From Homoserinimonas sedimenticola (GTDB lineage Bacteria; Actinomycetota; Actinomycetes; Actinomycetales; Microbacteriaceae): DNA of 64,000 bases. Positions 7,837 to 15,535 of the stretch are shown piece by piece. The translations under genes and the position numbers were made by a program. The DNA lies in assembly GCF_026094475.1 (NCBI RefSeq), contig NZ_JAPELL010000001.1, positions 2,256,326 to 2,320,325 of the forward strand, written 5' to 3'. Within the stretch, counting starts at the first letter, position 1. Every line of letters begins with the position of its first letter. The notes beneath the pieces were generated by a model that was given only the letters and a program-made list of their open reading frames with translations, did no database searches and was not told the origin of the DNA.

Positions 7837-8814
7837 TCAGGCGCGCGGTGCTGCGTCGAGGGCGCGCAGCATCCGTCCGAGGGTTTCGCGCAATTCACTG
7901 CGCGCAGGCTCCGCAAGCTCGACCGTGTATTCGACACCGGCCGGGATCCAGGCCAGCCCGTACATGGTCTCGCGGAAGTCTGCGCCGCCGACGGGCCACC
8001 GCGTGTGGGTTGCGTTCTCGGCGACGGCCCCCTGGCCCCACTGGCCAAAATGCTCGCGCATCCGATCGAGGGGCAGCTCCATGACGGCCTGCGCCTCGAC
8101 GGGCTGGCGCACCCAGGAACGGGCGACGAGGATGAACTCCTCGACCTCCTCGGGGGTGAGCGGCCGAGGCTCGAAGAGCACGCGGGTGTGCTCCACCCGC
8201 TCCAGCCGGTCGACGCGGAAGGTGCGCCAGTCCGCCCGCTCGACGTCCCAGGCGAGTAGATACCAGTGGCGGTCGGCGGGGGCGAGGGCGTGCGGTTCGA
8301 CGCGCCTTTTGGAGACCTCGCCTGCCGCCGAGGTGTAGCTGAAGCGCACGCGCTCGTGGTCACGGCAGGCAAGTGCCAGCTCACCGAGCACCTCGCTCGA
8401 GACGGCGGCGCCCGCCGTGAGCCCGCTCGGCTGCACGGCCTCCGCGAGGGCGGCGACGCGTCGGCGCAGGGGGGCCGGGAGCACTCGTTCAAGCTTGGCG
8501 AGCGCCGTGACTGTCGTCTCGGGCCCCGCGACAAGGCGCTGGGATGCCGCCACCCGCAGCCCGATCGCCATGGCCACCGCCTCCTCGTCCGTGAGCAGCA
8601 GGGGCGGCACGGCGCTTCCCGCCTCCAGGCGGTAGCCGCCCGACGCCCCGGGGCTCGACTCGATGCGGTAGCCGAGCTCGCGCAGGCGTTCCACATCTCG
8701 CCGCAGCGTGCGCTCCGTCACGCCCAGTCGGCGCGCGAGCTCCGTGCCGGGCCAGTGACGGTGGGTCTGCAGCAGGTTGAGGAGGGAGAGCGCCCTCGAC
8801 GTCGTGTCGGACAT
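7837..8814 (-). CDS. WYL-domain transcriptional regulator (YafY/DeoR-type HTH)
   Basis: 325 residues. N-terminal helix-turn-helix (about 5-60): LARRLGVTERTLRRDVERLRELGY. The WYL domain (about 140-225) includes HWYLLAWDVERADWRTFRVDRLE, in which W-Y-L is intact, and a C-terminal WCX-type extension follows. Such proteins bind DNA and sense ligands, sometimes nucleic acids. It is divergent from the ABC exporter operon at 8876, with an inverted repeat between them, so control of that exporter is the simplest guess. Confidence 0.9.
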   Translation of the reverse strand: MSDTTSRALSLLNLLQTHRHWPGTELARRLGVTERTLRRDVERLRELGYRIESSPGASGGYRLEAGSAVPPLLLTDEEAVAMAIGLRVAASQRLVAGPETTVTALAKLERVLPAPLRRRVAALAEAVQPSGLTAGAAVSSEVLGELALACRDHERVRFSYTSAAGEVSKRRVEPHALAPADRHWYLLAWDVERADWRTFRVDRLERVEHTRVLFEPRPLTPEEVEEFILVARSWVRQPVEAQAVMELPLDRMREHFGQWGQGAVAENATHTRWPVGGADFRETMYGLAWIPAGVEYTVELAEPARSELRETLGRMLRALDAAPRA

Positions 8815-8836
8815 GCGACAAGATTCGCAGAGATTC

Positions 8837-8853
8837 AGGACAGCATGTGTCCT
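8837..8853. promoter_or_regulatory. inverted repeat operator candidate
   Basis: AGGACA-GCATG-TGTCCT, a perfect 6-5-6 inverted repeat in the 61-bp gap between the WYL regulator (-) and the ABC exporter (+). It sits 23 bases before the exporter ATG, where the -35 region should lie, so a bound regulator would block or assist transcription. TAGTCT at 8864-8869, six bases before the ATG, is the likely -10. Confidence 0.5.
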
Positions 8854-8875
8854 CGGTGGTGCTTAGTCTCCTCGC

Positions 8876-9925
8876 ATGACGAACGACACGATGATCGACG
8901 CCGAGGGGCTCACCAAGCGCTTCACCGTCAAGAAGAAGACCGTCGAGGCGGTCACCGACCTGAGTTTCACCGTCTCCCGCGGCGAGCTCGTCGCCTTCCT
9001 CGGCCCCAACGGCGCCGGCAAGTCGACGAGCCTGCGGATGCTCACAACCCTCGTTCCGCCCAGCTCGGGCCGGGCGCGCGTCGTGGGGCACGACATCCAC
9101 CGGGAGGCCGCCGCCGTGCGGGCCCGCATCGGCTACGTGGGCCAGCTGACGAGCGGCAGCTTCGCCCAGCGCGTGCGCGATGAACTCATCAGCCAGGGCG
9201 CCTTCTACGGCATGCCCGCCTCCGCTGCGAAGGTGCGCGCCGATGAGCTGGTCGAGTCGCTTGACCTGACTCCCTTCGCGACCCGCACGGTGCAGCAACT
9301 GTCGGGAGGGCAGAAGCGTCGCCTCGACATCGCCCTCGGGCTCATGCACGCGCCCCCGCTGCTCTTTCTCGACGAGCCGTCGACGGGGCTCGACCCGCAG
9401 AGCCGCAGCAACCTGTGGCAGCACATCCTCGACCTGCGGCAGCAGCACGGCACGACCGTCTTCCTCACGACCCACTACCTGGAGGAGGCCGACCGCTACG
9501 CCGAGCGGGTCATGGTCATGGACCGCGGCCGTCTCATCGCCGACGACACGGCAGCGAACCTCAAGGCAAAGCTCGCGGGCGACGTCGTCACGCTTGGCTT
9601 CGCCTCCGCCGAGGAGGCGGAGCGTGCCGTCGGTGTCGTGCAGGGGCTGACTGATCGTGAGGTGCGACGCGAGGGCGAAGCATCCGTCACCCTTGCCGCA
9701 CCCGAAGGCGACGCGCTCCTCCCCGCCGCAGTGCGGGCTCTGGATGCTGTGGGCCTCCGTGTCGACCGCGCGACGGCCGTGCCGCCCACCCTCGACGATG
9801 TGTTCCTCGCCCTAACGGGCCGCACGCTGCGCGAGGCGCACGAAACAGGGGGCGGCGACGACGAAGAGCAGGCCACCGAGAATCTGACGACCGAGAACCC
9901 ACAGCCGACAGGAGCCGAGCGATGA
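8876..9925 (+). CDS. ABC transporter ATP-binding protein, DrrA-like
   Basis: 349 residues. ATPase subunit of an ABC-2-type exporter. Walker A GPNGAGKST at 43-51, signature LSGGQKRRLDIALGL near 141-155, Walker B LLFLDEPSTGLDP near 161-173, H-loop TTHYLEEAD near 200. The C-terminal 120 residues match the extension of the DrrA/daunorubicin-resistance ATPase group. Likely exports a drug or lipid. The stop codon overlaps the permease start (ATGA). Apparently leaderless start. Confidence 0.94.
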   Translation: MTNDTMIDAEGLTKRFTVKKKTVEAVTDLSFTVSRGELVAFLGPNGAGKSTSLRMLTTLVPPSSGRARVVGHDIHREAAAVRARIGYVGQLTSGSFAQRVRDELISQGAFYGMPASAAKVRADELVESLDLTPFATRTVQQLSGGQKRRLDIALGLMHAPPLLFLDEPSTGLDPQSRSNLWQHILDLRQQHGTTVFLTTHYLEEADRYAERVMVMDRGRLIADDTAANLKAKLAGDVVTLGFASAEEAERAVGVVQGLTDREVRREGEASVTLAAPEGDALLPAAVRALDAVGLRVDRATAVPPTLDDVFLALTGRTLREAHETGGGDDEEQATENLTTENPQPTGAER

Positions 9926-10713
9926 CCACCACCGAGACCCAGAGCGACCGAGTCGTGCGGCCCACCCCAAGCCGCGACACCTGGAACGTGTTCACACGCG
10001 AGCTCAGGCCCGTCGTGCGCGACCCCTTCACCCTCATCTTCAGCCTCGTGCAGCCCCTCGTCTTCCTGGGGCTGTTCGCGCCGCTGCTGATCGGCTCGTC
10101 GGGGGCACCGGCATCCGAGACCCTGCAGTGGTTCGTGCCGGGCGTGCTCGTCATGATCGTGCTCTTCGGCACGGGCGCGGTCGGCTCCAACCTGCAGTAC
10201 GAGATGATGACGGGCTCCCACGAGCGCACCCTTGTTGCTCCGCTCGCGCGCTCCTCCCTGCTGGTGGGGCGGGCGCTCAAGGAGATCGCGCCGATCGTCG
10301 TGCAGGCGCTCCTCATCGTGCTGATCGCGTGGCCCTTCGGCTTCACGATCCACTGGGGTGGGCTCGTGCTCGGACTCGCCCTGCTTGCCGTCTTCGGGGT
10401 GGGGCTCGGCTCGCTCTCCTACTCGCTCGCCCTCGCGACGAAGGACCGCGAGTGGCTCTTCTGGGGAGTGCAGCAGACCCTCATCTTCCCGCTGCTGATC
10501 CTCTCGGGGATGCTGCTGCCGCTCGAGCAGGGACCCGGCTGGATGCGTGCGGTGTCAACGGTCAATCCGGTCAACTGGGTCGTGCAGGCCGAGCGTGCGC
10601 TCTTCGCCGGCGACCTCGGGAGCATGACGGTGCTGTGGGGGTGGCTGGCCGCTCTCGCGCTCGCCGCCGTGGGCCTCGCGGTGGGCATCCGCGCGATCCG
10701 CCGCAGTAACTGA
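9922..10713 (+). CDS. ABC-2 type permease, DrrB-like
   Basis: 263 residues, six predicted TM segments. Contains the ABC-2 permease pattern: N-terminal amphipathic FTRELRPVVRDPFTLIFSLVQP, central GSHERTLVAPLARSSLLVGR loop and the conserved LPLEQGP...VNPVNWVVQAERAL near the end. Partner of the preceding ATPase with a 4-bp overlap. Substrate unknown; daunorubicin-type exporters are its closest relatives by pattern. Confidence 0.93.
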   Translation: MTTTETQSDRVVRPTPSRDTWNVFTRELRPVVRDPFTLIFSLVQPLVFLGLFAPLLIGSSGAPASETLQWFVPGVLVMIVLFGTGAVGSNLQYEMMTGSHERTLVAPLARSSLLVGRALKEIAPIVVQALLIVLIAWPFGFTIHWGGLVLGLALLAVFGVGLGSLSYSLALATKDREWLFWGVQQTLIFPLLILSGMLLPLEQGPGWMRAVSTVNPVNWVVQAERALFAGDLGSMTVLWGWLAALALAAVGLAVGIRAIRRSN

Positions 10714-10718
10714 TGCAG

Positions 10719-10744
10719 GTACGGGCGGGGCGCCCCGCCCGTAC
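10719..10744. terminator. 26-bp perfect palindrome after the ABC operon
   Basis: Arms 10719-10731 and 10732-10744 are exactly complementary, with G/C-rich centre. A second set follows: TCGAGGGCCCTCGA at 10779-10792 nested in ACGCACGT / ACGTGCGT arms (10765-10772, 10799-10806). Together they separate the + operon from the convergent DUF2254 gene and probably end both transcripts. Confidence 0.7.
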
Positions 10745-10810
10745 CACTCCCCGCGCGTCAGAGCACGCACGTCGTCGTTCGAGGGCCCTCGATGAATAAC
10801 GTGCGTACTG

Positions 10811-12046
10811 TCACGCCCGAGCGAGCCGCGCGCGCAGCTCACGGATGCTTGCCGAATGCTCCGGGAGGGCCGCCGTCTGCAGGTCCTCCATCATTCGGGC
10901 AAGGCGGGAGAGGATGCGCTGCGAGCCGTCGGCGGTGGCGATCAGCTCATCGAGCACCCGCTTCCCCTCCGTCTCGAGTGTCTGCGGTCGGTAGCTGCCC
11001 CGCACGACTCCGTCGCCGTCACGGATGAACGGGCTCGGGGAGGGGGAGGTTGCGAGCAGTCGCAGGATCGTGTGCAACTCGTTGATTGCCTGCTCCGCCG
11101 TCGTCGGGTCGTTGATGCCGGGGGAGAGGGCGCGCTCGGCAATGTCGAGCAACTGCCGGATGCCGAAGCCGAAGTCGGCGTGCACCGTGCGCTCGGAAGA
11201 CAGGCGCACGAAGTTCTCGGTCTTGTCGAGGGCGTCGGTGTCAAGGTGCTTGACCGACACGACGGTGCCGATGCGGCGGTCCTGCACGATGAAGTCGCCC
11301 GGGGAGACCTCCAGGTGCACCTGCGCCTCGTGCTCCTTCGCCCACTCGGCGATCGCCGCCGAGTCGATCGCCGTGATGTGGCCGTGCCGCTCGACCGCGA
11401 GCAGCGGTGTCGTCGTGAGGCCGCGCCGCGAGACGGGGCGAGGGCGCTCGGATGCGGCATCCGCCCCCTGCTCGGGAACGATCGCGCGCACCTCGGCTCT
11501 CGTCTCCGTGCCGATGCGCGAGATGACCTGGGAGGCCTGCACGGCGGTCGTGATCGCGTGGATGAACGCGAGGAACAGCAGCACGGCGGTGACGACGTAG
11601 GCGTACGCGAGGGTGACGGATGCCTGGGGCACCTCGCTCGCGCTGCTGCCCTCGCCCTCGATCGAGCGCAGCACGGTGAGGGCGTAGAGGAAGGAGCCAG
11701 TGAAGACCCCGAGGGTGGTCTGCACGATGCGGCGCTGGAGGAAGGTGCCGAGGATGCGCGGGGAGAACTGGCTGCTCGCGAGCTGCAGCACGACCATCGT
11801 GATGGAGAAGACGAGGCCCGTGACGGAGATCATGGCGGTCGCGACGGTCGAGAGCACGCTCCGTGCCCCGTCGGGGCCGCCCCCGAAGACGTAGGGCACG
11901 TGCTCGGCGACGAATGTGTCCGCGATGGGCAGCACCACGCCGATCGCGATCGAACCGAGAGCGATCGTCGCCGGCAGCGCCCAGAACGGCTCCCACAGCC
12001 GCCGCCACCAGCCGATGTCGCGCACCTCCGGACTCTTCGACGCCAT
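10811..12046 (-). CDS. DUF2254 family membrane protein
   Basis: 411 residues. Four TM segments in the first 190 residues (about 19-40, 62-90, 105-130, 150-175), with the ISVTGLVFSITMVVLQLASSQFSPR stretch typical of DUF2254, then a large cytoplasmic domain (about 200-411) with DFVRL/FGIRQLLDIAERALSPGINDPTTAEQA, the most conserved block of the family. Function is unknown; such proteins look channel- or sensor-like. Start ATG 12046: the open frame runs further upstream but that part is Arg/Pro-rich and overlaps the FNT terminator. Confidence 0.88.
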   Translation of the reverse strand: MASKSPEVRDIGWWRRLWEPFWALPATIALGSIAIGVVLPIADTFVAEHVPYVFGGGPDGARSVLSTVATAMISVTGLVFSITMVVLQLASSQFSPRILGTFLQRRIVQTTLGVFTGSFLYALTVLRSIEGEGSSASEVPQASVTLAYAYVVTAVLLFLAFIHAITTAVQASQVISRIGTETRAEVRAIVPEQGADAASERPRPVSRRGLTTTPLLAVERHGHITAIDSAAIAEWAKEHEAQVHLEVSPGDFIVQDRRIGTVVSVKHLDTDALDKTENFVRLSSERTVHADFGFGIRQLLDIAERALSPGINDPTTAEQAINELHTILRLLATSPSPSPFIRDGDGVVRGSYRPQTLETEGKRVLDELIATADGSQRILSRLARMMEDLQTAALPEHSASIRELRARLARA

Positions 12047-12103
12047 GGTCGGAAGGCTACGTCGCAGTCCGCCGTGGCGGCAGGGGCGGATGCCGATTAA
12101 GCG

Positions 12104-12137
12104 GAGACGACCCCGCCGTGTGGCGGGGCCGTCTCGC
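12104..12137 (-). terminator. terminator of the formate/nitrite channel gene
   Basis: GAGACGACCCCGCC (12105-12118) pairs with GGCGGGGCCGTCTC (12123-12136) around a GTGT loop, with one mismatch. It lies 16 bases beyond the FNT stop codon on the minus strand and before the DUF2254 start, so it isolates the two genes. Confidence 0.78.
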
Positions 12138-12152
12138 TGGGGTCTAGGTGGA

Positions 12153-12986
12153 TCAGGCCGGGATGCGCGCGACCTCGGGGATCGCACGCCGCGCCTTCAT
12201 GCGGGCGTGAGTGAGGTAGAGCGGGAGAGCCGTGAACGTGAGACCGCCCACGAGGTTGCCCAGCACGGTCGGGATCTCGTTCCAGATGAGGTAGTCCATG
12301 ATCGTGAAGTCGCCGCCGAGCAGGAGTCCGGAGGGGAAGAGGAACATGTTGACGATGGAGTGCTCGAAGCCCATGAAGAAGAAGAGCATGATGGGCATCC
12401 ACATCGCGAGCGCCTTGCCCGGGACATCCTTGGCGATCATCGCCCCGGCGACACCCACCGAGACCATCCAGTTGCACAGCACCCCGCGCACGAAGAGGGT
12501 GAGCATGCCCGCAGCTCCATGATCGGCGTAGCCGACCGTGCGGCCCTCGCCGATGTGCCCGATCGCCTGGCCGACCTCGTTCGGTTCGGTGTCGAAGCCG
12601 AAGGTGACCACGATCGCCATGAGCACGGCGACCGTGAACGCGCCGATGAAGTTGCCGACGAAGACGAGCCCCCAGTTGCGCAGCACGCCCCCCAGCGTGA
12701 TGCCTGGCCGCTTCGCCAGCCACGCGAGGGGTGCAAGCACGAAGACGCCTGTCAGCAGGTCGAAGCCCAGCAGGTAGAGCATGATGAAGCCGACGGGGAA
12801 CAGCAGGGCGCCGATCAGGGGGTTGCCCGTCGTGACGGTCACCGTGATGGCGAATGCCGCCGCGAGGGCGAGGATGGCCCCGCCCATCGCCCCGCGCACG
12901 AGGGTGTCGCGGGTGGACAGTAGAACTTTCGATTCGCCGGCCTCGATCATCGCGGTGACAAGGTCGGCGGGCTTCACATATGTCAT
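12153..12986 (-). CDS. formate/nitrite transporter family channel
   Basis: 277 residues, six TM segments, pentameric FNT fold expected (FocA/NirC/HSC). Visible hallmarks: N-terminal LVTAMIEAGESK, LLYLLGFDLLTGVFVL (TM2 omega-loop region), NWGLVFVGNFIGA, LCNWMVSVGVAGAMIAKDVPGKALAMWMPIMLFFFMGFEHSIVNMF (central His of FEHS) and NLVGG near the end. Conducts small monovalent anions such as formate or nitrite. Start ATG 12986 has GGAG 12 bases upstream. Which anion is moved cannot be decided from sequence, and no nitrite reductase is nearby. Confidence 0.93.
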   Translation of the reverse strand: MTYVKPADLVTAMIEAGESKVLLSTRDTLVRGAMGGAILALAAAFAITVTVTTGNPLIGALLFPVGFIMLYLLGFDLLTGVFVLAPLAWLAKRPGITLGGVLRNWGLVFVGNFIGAFTVAVLMAIVVTFGFDTEPNEVGQAIGHIGEGRTVGYADHGAAGMLTLFVRGVLCNWMVSVGVAGAMIAKDVPGKALAMWMPIMLFFFMGFEHSIVNMFLFPSGLLLGGDFTIMDYLIWNEIPTVLGNLVGGLTFTALPLYLTHARMKARRAIPEVARIPA

Positions 12987-13263
12987 AGACACGCTCCAGG
13001 GGGTGCGGGTGGTTGCCGGCCGGTGTTGCGGGCCATCACCGAGGCTAGGGAGAGCAGGTTTCCCTTCCATGTCGGTCTCCAGCGGCTTTCATTACGTTCC
13101 TCGCACAGCGTGCACATGCGTGTGTGAGGTGGTCGTCTTGTTCCCACCGCCAATCGCGCGCGGCCCGTCGGCGAGGGGGACTGGCGGATTCGCGCATCCG
13201 CTTCGATAGCGGATGCTGCGGGGCGTAGCCTGCTGCCAACAGTGCCGAGTGCAAGGGAGCCTT

Positions 13264-14379
13264 ATGAGACTGCAGCTGTCGCCCGAGGATCAGGCGTTTC
13301 GGGAGGAGATGCGTGAGTTCTTCACGACGCAGGTGCCGGAGCGCATCCGCTCCAAGGTCATCGCCCGTGAGGAGCTGAGCAAGGAGGAGTGGGTCGAGAG
13401 CCAGCAGGTCCTCAACGCTGCCGGTCTCGCCGTGCCGGGGTGGCCCGTCGAGTGGGGCGGCAAGGACTGGACTCAGCTGCAGCGCCACATCTGGCACGAG
13501 GAGATGCAGCTCGCGGGCGTGCCGCAGCCGCTGGCCTTCAACGCTTCGATGGTCGGCCCCGTCATCGCGAACTTCGGTTCGCAGGAGATCAAGGAGCGCT
13601 TCCTCGCCAAGACGGCGAATCTCGACATCTGGTGGGCGCAGGGCTTCAGCGAGCCGGATGCCGGTTCCGACCTCGCCTCGCTGCGCACGACCGCGATCCG
13701 CGAGGGCGATGAGTATGTCGTCAACGGCCAGAAGACCTGGACGACGCTGGGGCAGTACGGCGACTGGATCTTCATGCTGGTGCGCACCGACCCCAAGGCG
13801 GAGAAGAAGCAGCAGGGCATCAGCTTCCTCCTCATCGACATGACGACGCCGGGAGTGACGGTGCGGCCGATCCAGCTGATCGACGGCGGCTTCGAGGTCA
13901 ACGAGGTCTTCTTCGAGAACGTGCGCGTGCCCGTCGAGAACCTTGTGGGGGAGGAGAACAAGGGCTGGACCTACGCGAAGTTCCTCCTCGGCAACGAGCG
14001 GGTCGGCATCGCCCAGGTCGGCGCGTCCAAGCGCAACCTGGCGACGGCGAAGGAGCGGGCGAAGGAGCGCGGCCTGCTCGAGCGCTACGCGGGCCGCATC
14101 GTGGGCCTCGAGAACGAGCTGCTCGCGCTCGAGACGACCGCGCTGCGTGTCGCCGCCCACTCGGACGCGGGCAAGCCGCATCCGGCGTCGAGCGTGCTCA
14201 AGATCAAGGGCTCGCAGCTGACGCAGGCCGTCTCTGAGCTACTCATGGACATCGAGGGCCCCGCCGCCCTCACGAGCCGCGATGCGCGGGTCTTCCTCAA
14301 CAACCGCAAGGTGTCGATCTACGGTGGATCCAACGAGGTCCAGCGCACGATCATCGCCGGCACGATCCTGGGACTGTAG
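13264..14379 (+). CDS. acyl-CoA dehydrogenase, subunit 1
   Basis: 371 residues, full-length acyl-CoA dehydrogenase: N-terminal helical domain, then WWAQGFSEPDAGSDLASLRT (FAD/substrate-binding beta domain) and the C-terminal helix set ending VSIYGGSNEVQRTIIAGTILGL, the conserved FAD-contact tail. Oxidises an acyl-CoA to the 2-enoyl-CoA. GGGAG upstream of ATG 13264. The next gene starts 2 bases after the stop and is a second dehydrogenase lacking much of the standard signature, which fits the alpha2-beta2 heteromeric FadE pairs known from sterol/branched-chain degradation in actinobacteria. Confidence 0.93.
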   Translation: MRLQLSPEDQAFREEMREFFTTQVPERIRSKVIAREELSKEEWVESQQVLNAAGLAVPGWPVEWGGKDWTQLQRHIWHEEMQLAGVPQPLAFNASMVGPVIANFGSQEIKERFLAKTANLDIWWAQGFSEPDAGSDLASLRTTAIREGDEYVVNGQKTWTTLGQYGDWIFMLVRTDPKAEKKQQGISFLLIDMTTPGVTVRPIQLIDGGFEVNEVFFENVRVPVENLVGEENKGWTYAKFLLGNERVGIAQVGASKRNLATAKERAKERGLLERYAGRIVGLENELLALETTALRVAAHSDAGKPHPASSVLKIKGSQLTQAVSELLMDIEGPAALTSRDARVFLNNRKVSIYGGSNEVQRTIIAGTILGL

Positions 14380-14381
14380 AC

Positions 14382-15479
14382 GTGGACTTCACAATCGATT
14401 CCGAACAGCGCGATCTCGTTGCCGCCGTGCGCGGCCTCGTCACCAAGGTGTACGACTCCTCCGAGACCCGTCGCGCCGCCACCAACGCCGAGCCCGGCTT
14501 CACCGCCTGGGAGCGGCTCGCCGAGATGGGCGTTCTCAGCCTGCCCTTCGAGGCGACGCCCGCCGAGGTTTCCCTCGTCGCCGAGGAGCTCGGCAAGGTC
14601 ATCGCCCCCGACCCCTTCGTCGAGTCGATCGTGCTCGCGGGCGGACTCATCGAGGCGGTCGGCAGCGATGAGCAGAAGGAGGAGTATCTCGACGCGATCG
14701 CCGGGGGCGAGATCCTCCCCGTCTTCGCGTGGGCGGAGCCGGGCCGCGATTGGGCGGCGGATGCGGCATCCGTGACCTTCTCGGACGGCACCCTCAGCGG
14801 CACCAAGGCGTCCGTGATCCACGCTGAGCGCGCCGACCTGTTGGTCGTGTCGGCGGCGACGGATGCTGGCACGGGCTTGTTCCTCGTGACGGAGGGTTAC
14901 ACGGCCGAGACGGAGCGCACGCACGACGGCTCCCGCGCCGCCACGGTCACCTTCGACGGCACCCCCGCTGTGCCGCTGGGGGCGGGCGGCGACGAGTCGG
15001 CCGCGATCGCCCGTGCGCTCGACCTCGCCCGCATCGCGTACGGCCATGAGGCGCTCGGTGCCATGCAGGTCGCCCTCGACACGACCGTGGGCTACCTCAA
15101 GACGCGCAAGCAGTTCGGGGTGACCCTCAACACCTTCCAGGCGCTGAACTTCCGCGCGGCCGACCTCTACGTCTCGCTCGAGCTCGCCCGCAGCGTCATC
15201 ACGTGGGCGACCGTGGTCGCGGCCGACGAGAACTCGAGCGATGCGGATATCGCGGCCGCGGCATCCCAGTCGGCGCTTCAGGTGAACCGTGCCGGGCGCC
15301 ACATCGCGCTCGACGCGATCCAGCTGCACGGCGGCATCGGCATGACGGCGGAGTACTCGGTGGGGCACTACGCGAGCCGCATCATCGCGATCGGCCAGCT
15401 TGTGGGTGACGAGGCGTTCCACACGGACCGGCTCGCCGCGACGCTCACCGAGCACGACGTGCTCGACCCCATCGGCTGA
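14382..15479 (+). CDS. acyl-CoA dehydrogenase, subunit 2
   Basis: 365 residues; GTG start two bases after the previous stop. The family fold is recognisable from VEELGKV-type N-terminal helix, GHEALGAMQVALDTTVGYLKTRKQFG and the final IQLHGGIGMTAEYSVGHY, but the central FAD/substrate signature (SEPDAGSD) is reduced to WAEPGRDWAADAAS. Small partner subunits of heteromeric FadE enzymes look like this, so I infer it works with the upstream gene as one enzyme. Ala/Asp-rich composition. Substrate unknown. Confidence 0.88.
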   Translation: MDFTIDSEQRDLVAAVRGLVTKVYDSSETRRAATNAEPGFTAWERLAEMGVLSLPFEATPAEVSLVAEELGKVIAPDPFVESIVLAGGLIEAVGSDEQKEEYLDAIAGGEILPVFAWAEPGRDWAADAASVTFSDGTLSGTKASVIHAERADLLVVSAATDAGTGLFLVTEGYTAETERTHDGSRAATVTFDGTPAVPLGAGGDESAAIARALDLARIAYGHEALGAMQVALDTTVGYLKTRKQFGVTLNTFQALNFRAADLYVSLELARSVITWATVVAADENSSDADIAAAASQSALQVNRAGRHIALDAIQLHGGIGMTAEYSVGHYASRIIAIGQLVGDEAFHTDRLAATLTEHDVLDPIG

Positions 15480-15490
15480 GTTCATATGAA

Positions 15491-15521
15491 GGCGGCCCGT
15501 CGAGTATCTCGGCGGGCCGCG
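15491..15521. terminator. bidirectional hairpin between convergent genes
   Basis: GCGGCCCG (15492-15499) pairs with CGGGCCGC (15513-15520). Lies in the 56-bp gap between the acyl-CoA dehydrogenase operon (+) and the GGDEF gene (-). Confidence 0.7.
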
Positions 15522-15535
15522 TTCATGTCTGCGCG

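Noticed and set aside
13071-13263. GlnR- or AmtR-type nitrogen box upstream of the nitrite/formate channel
   Set aside because: Only loose AC-n9-AC-like spacing; no convincing consensus match.
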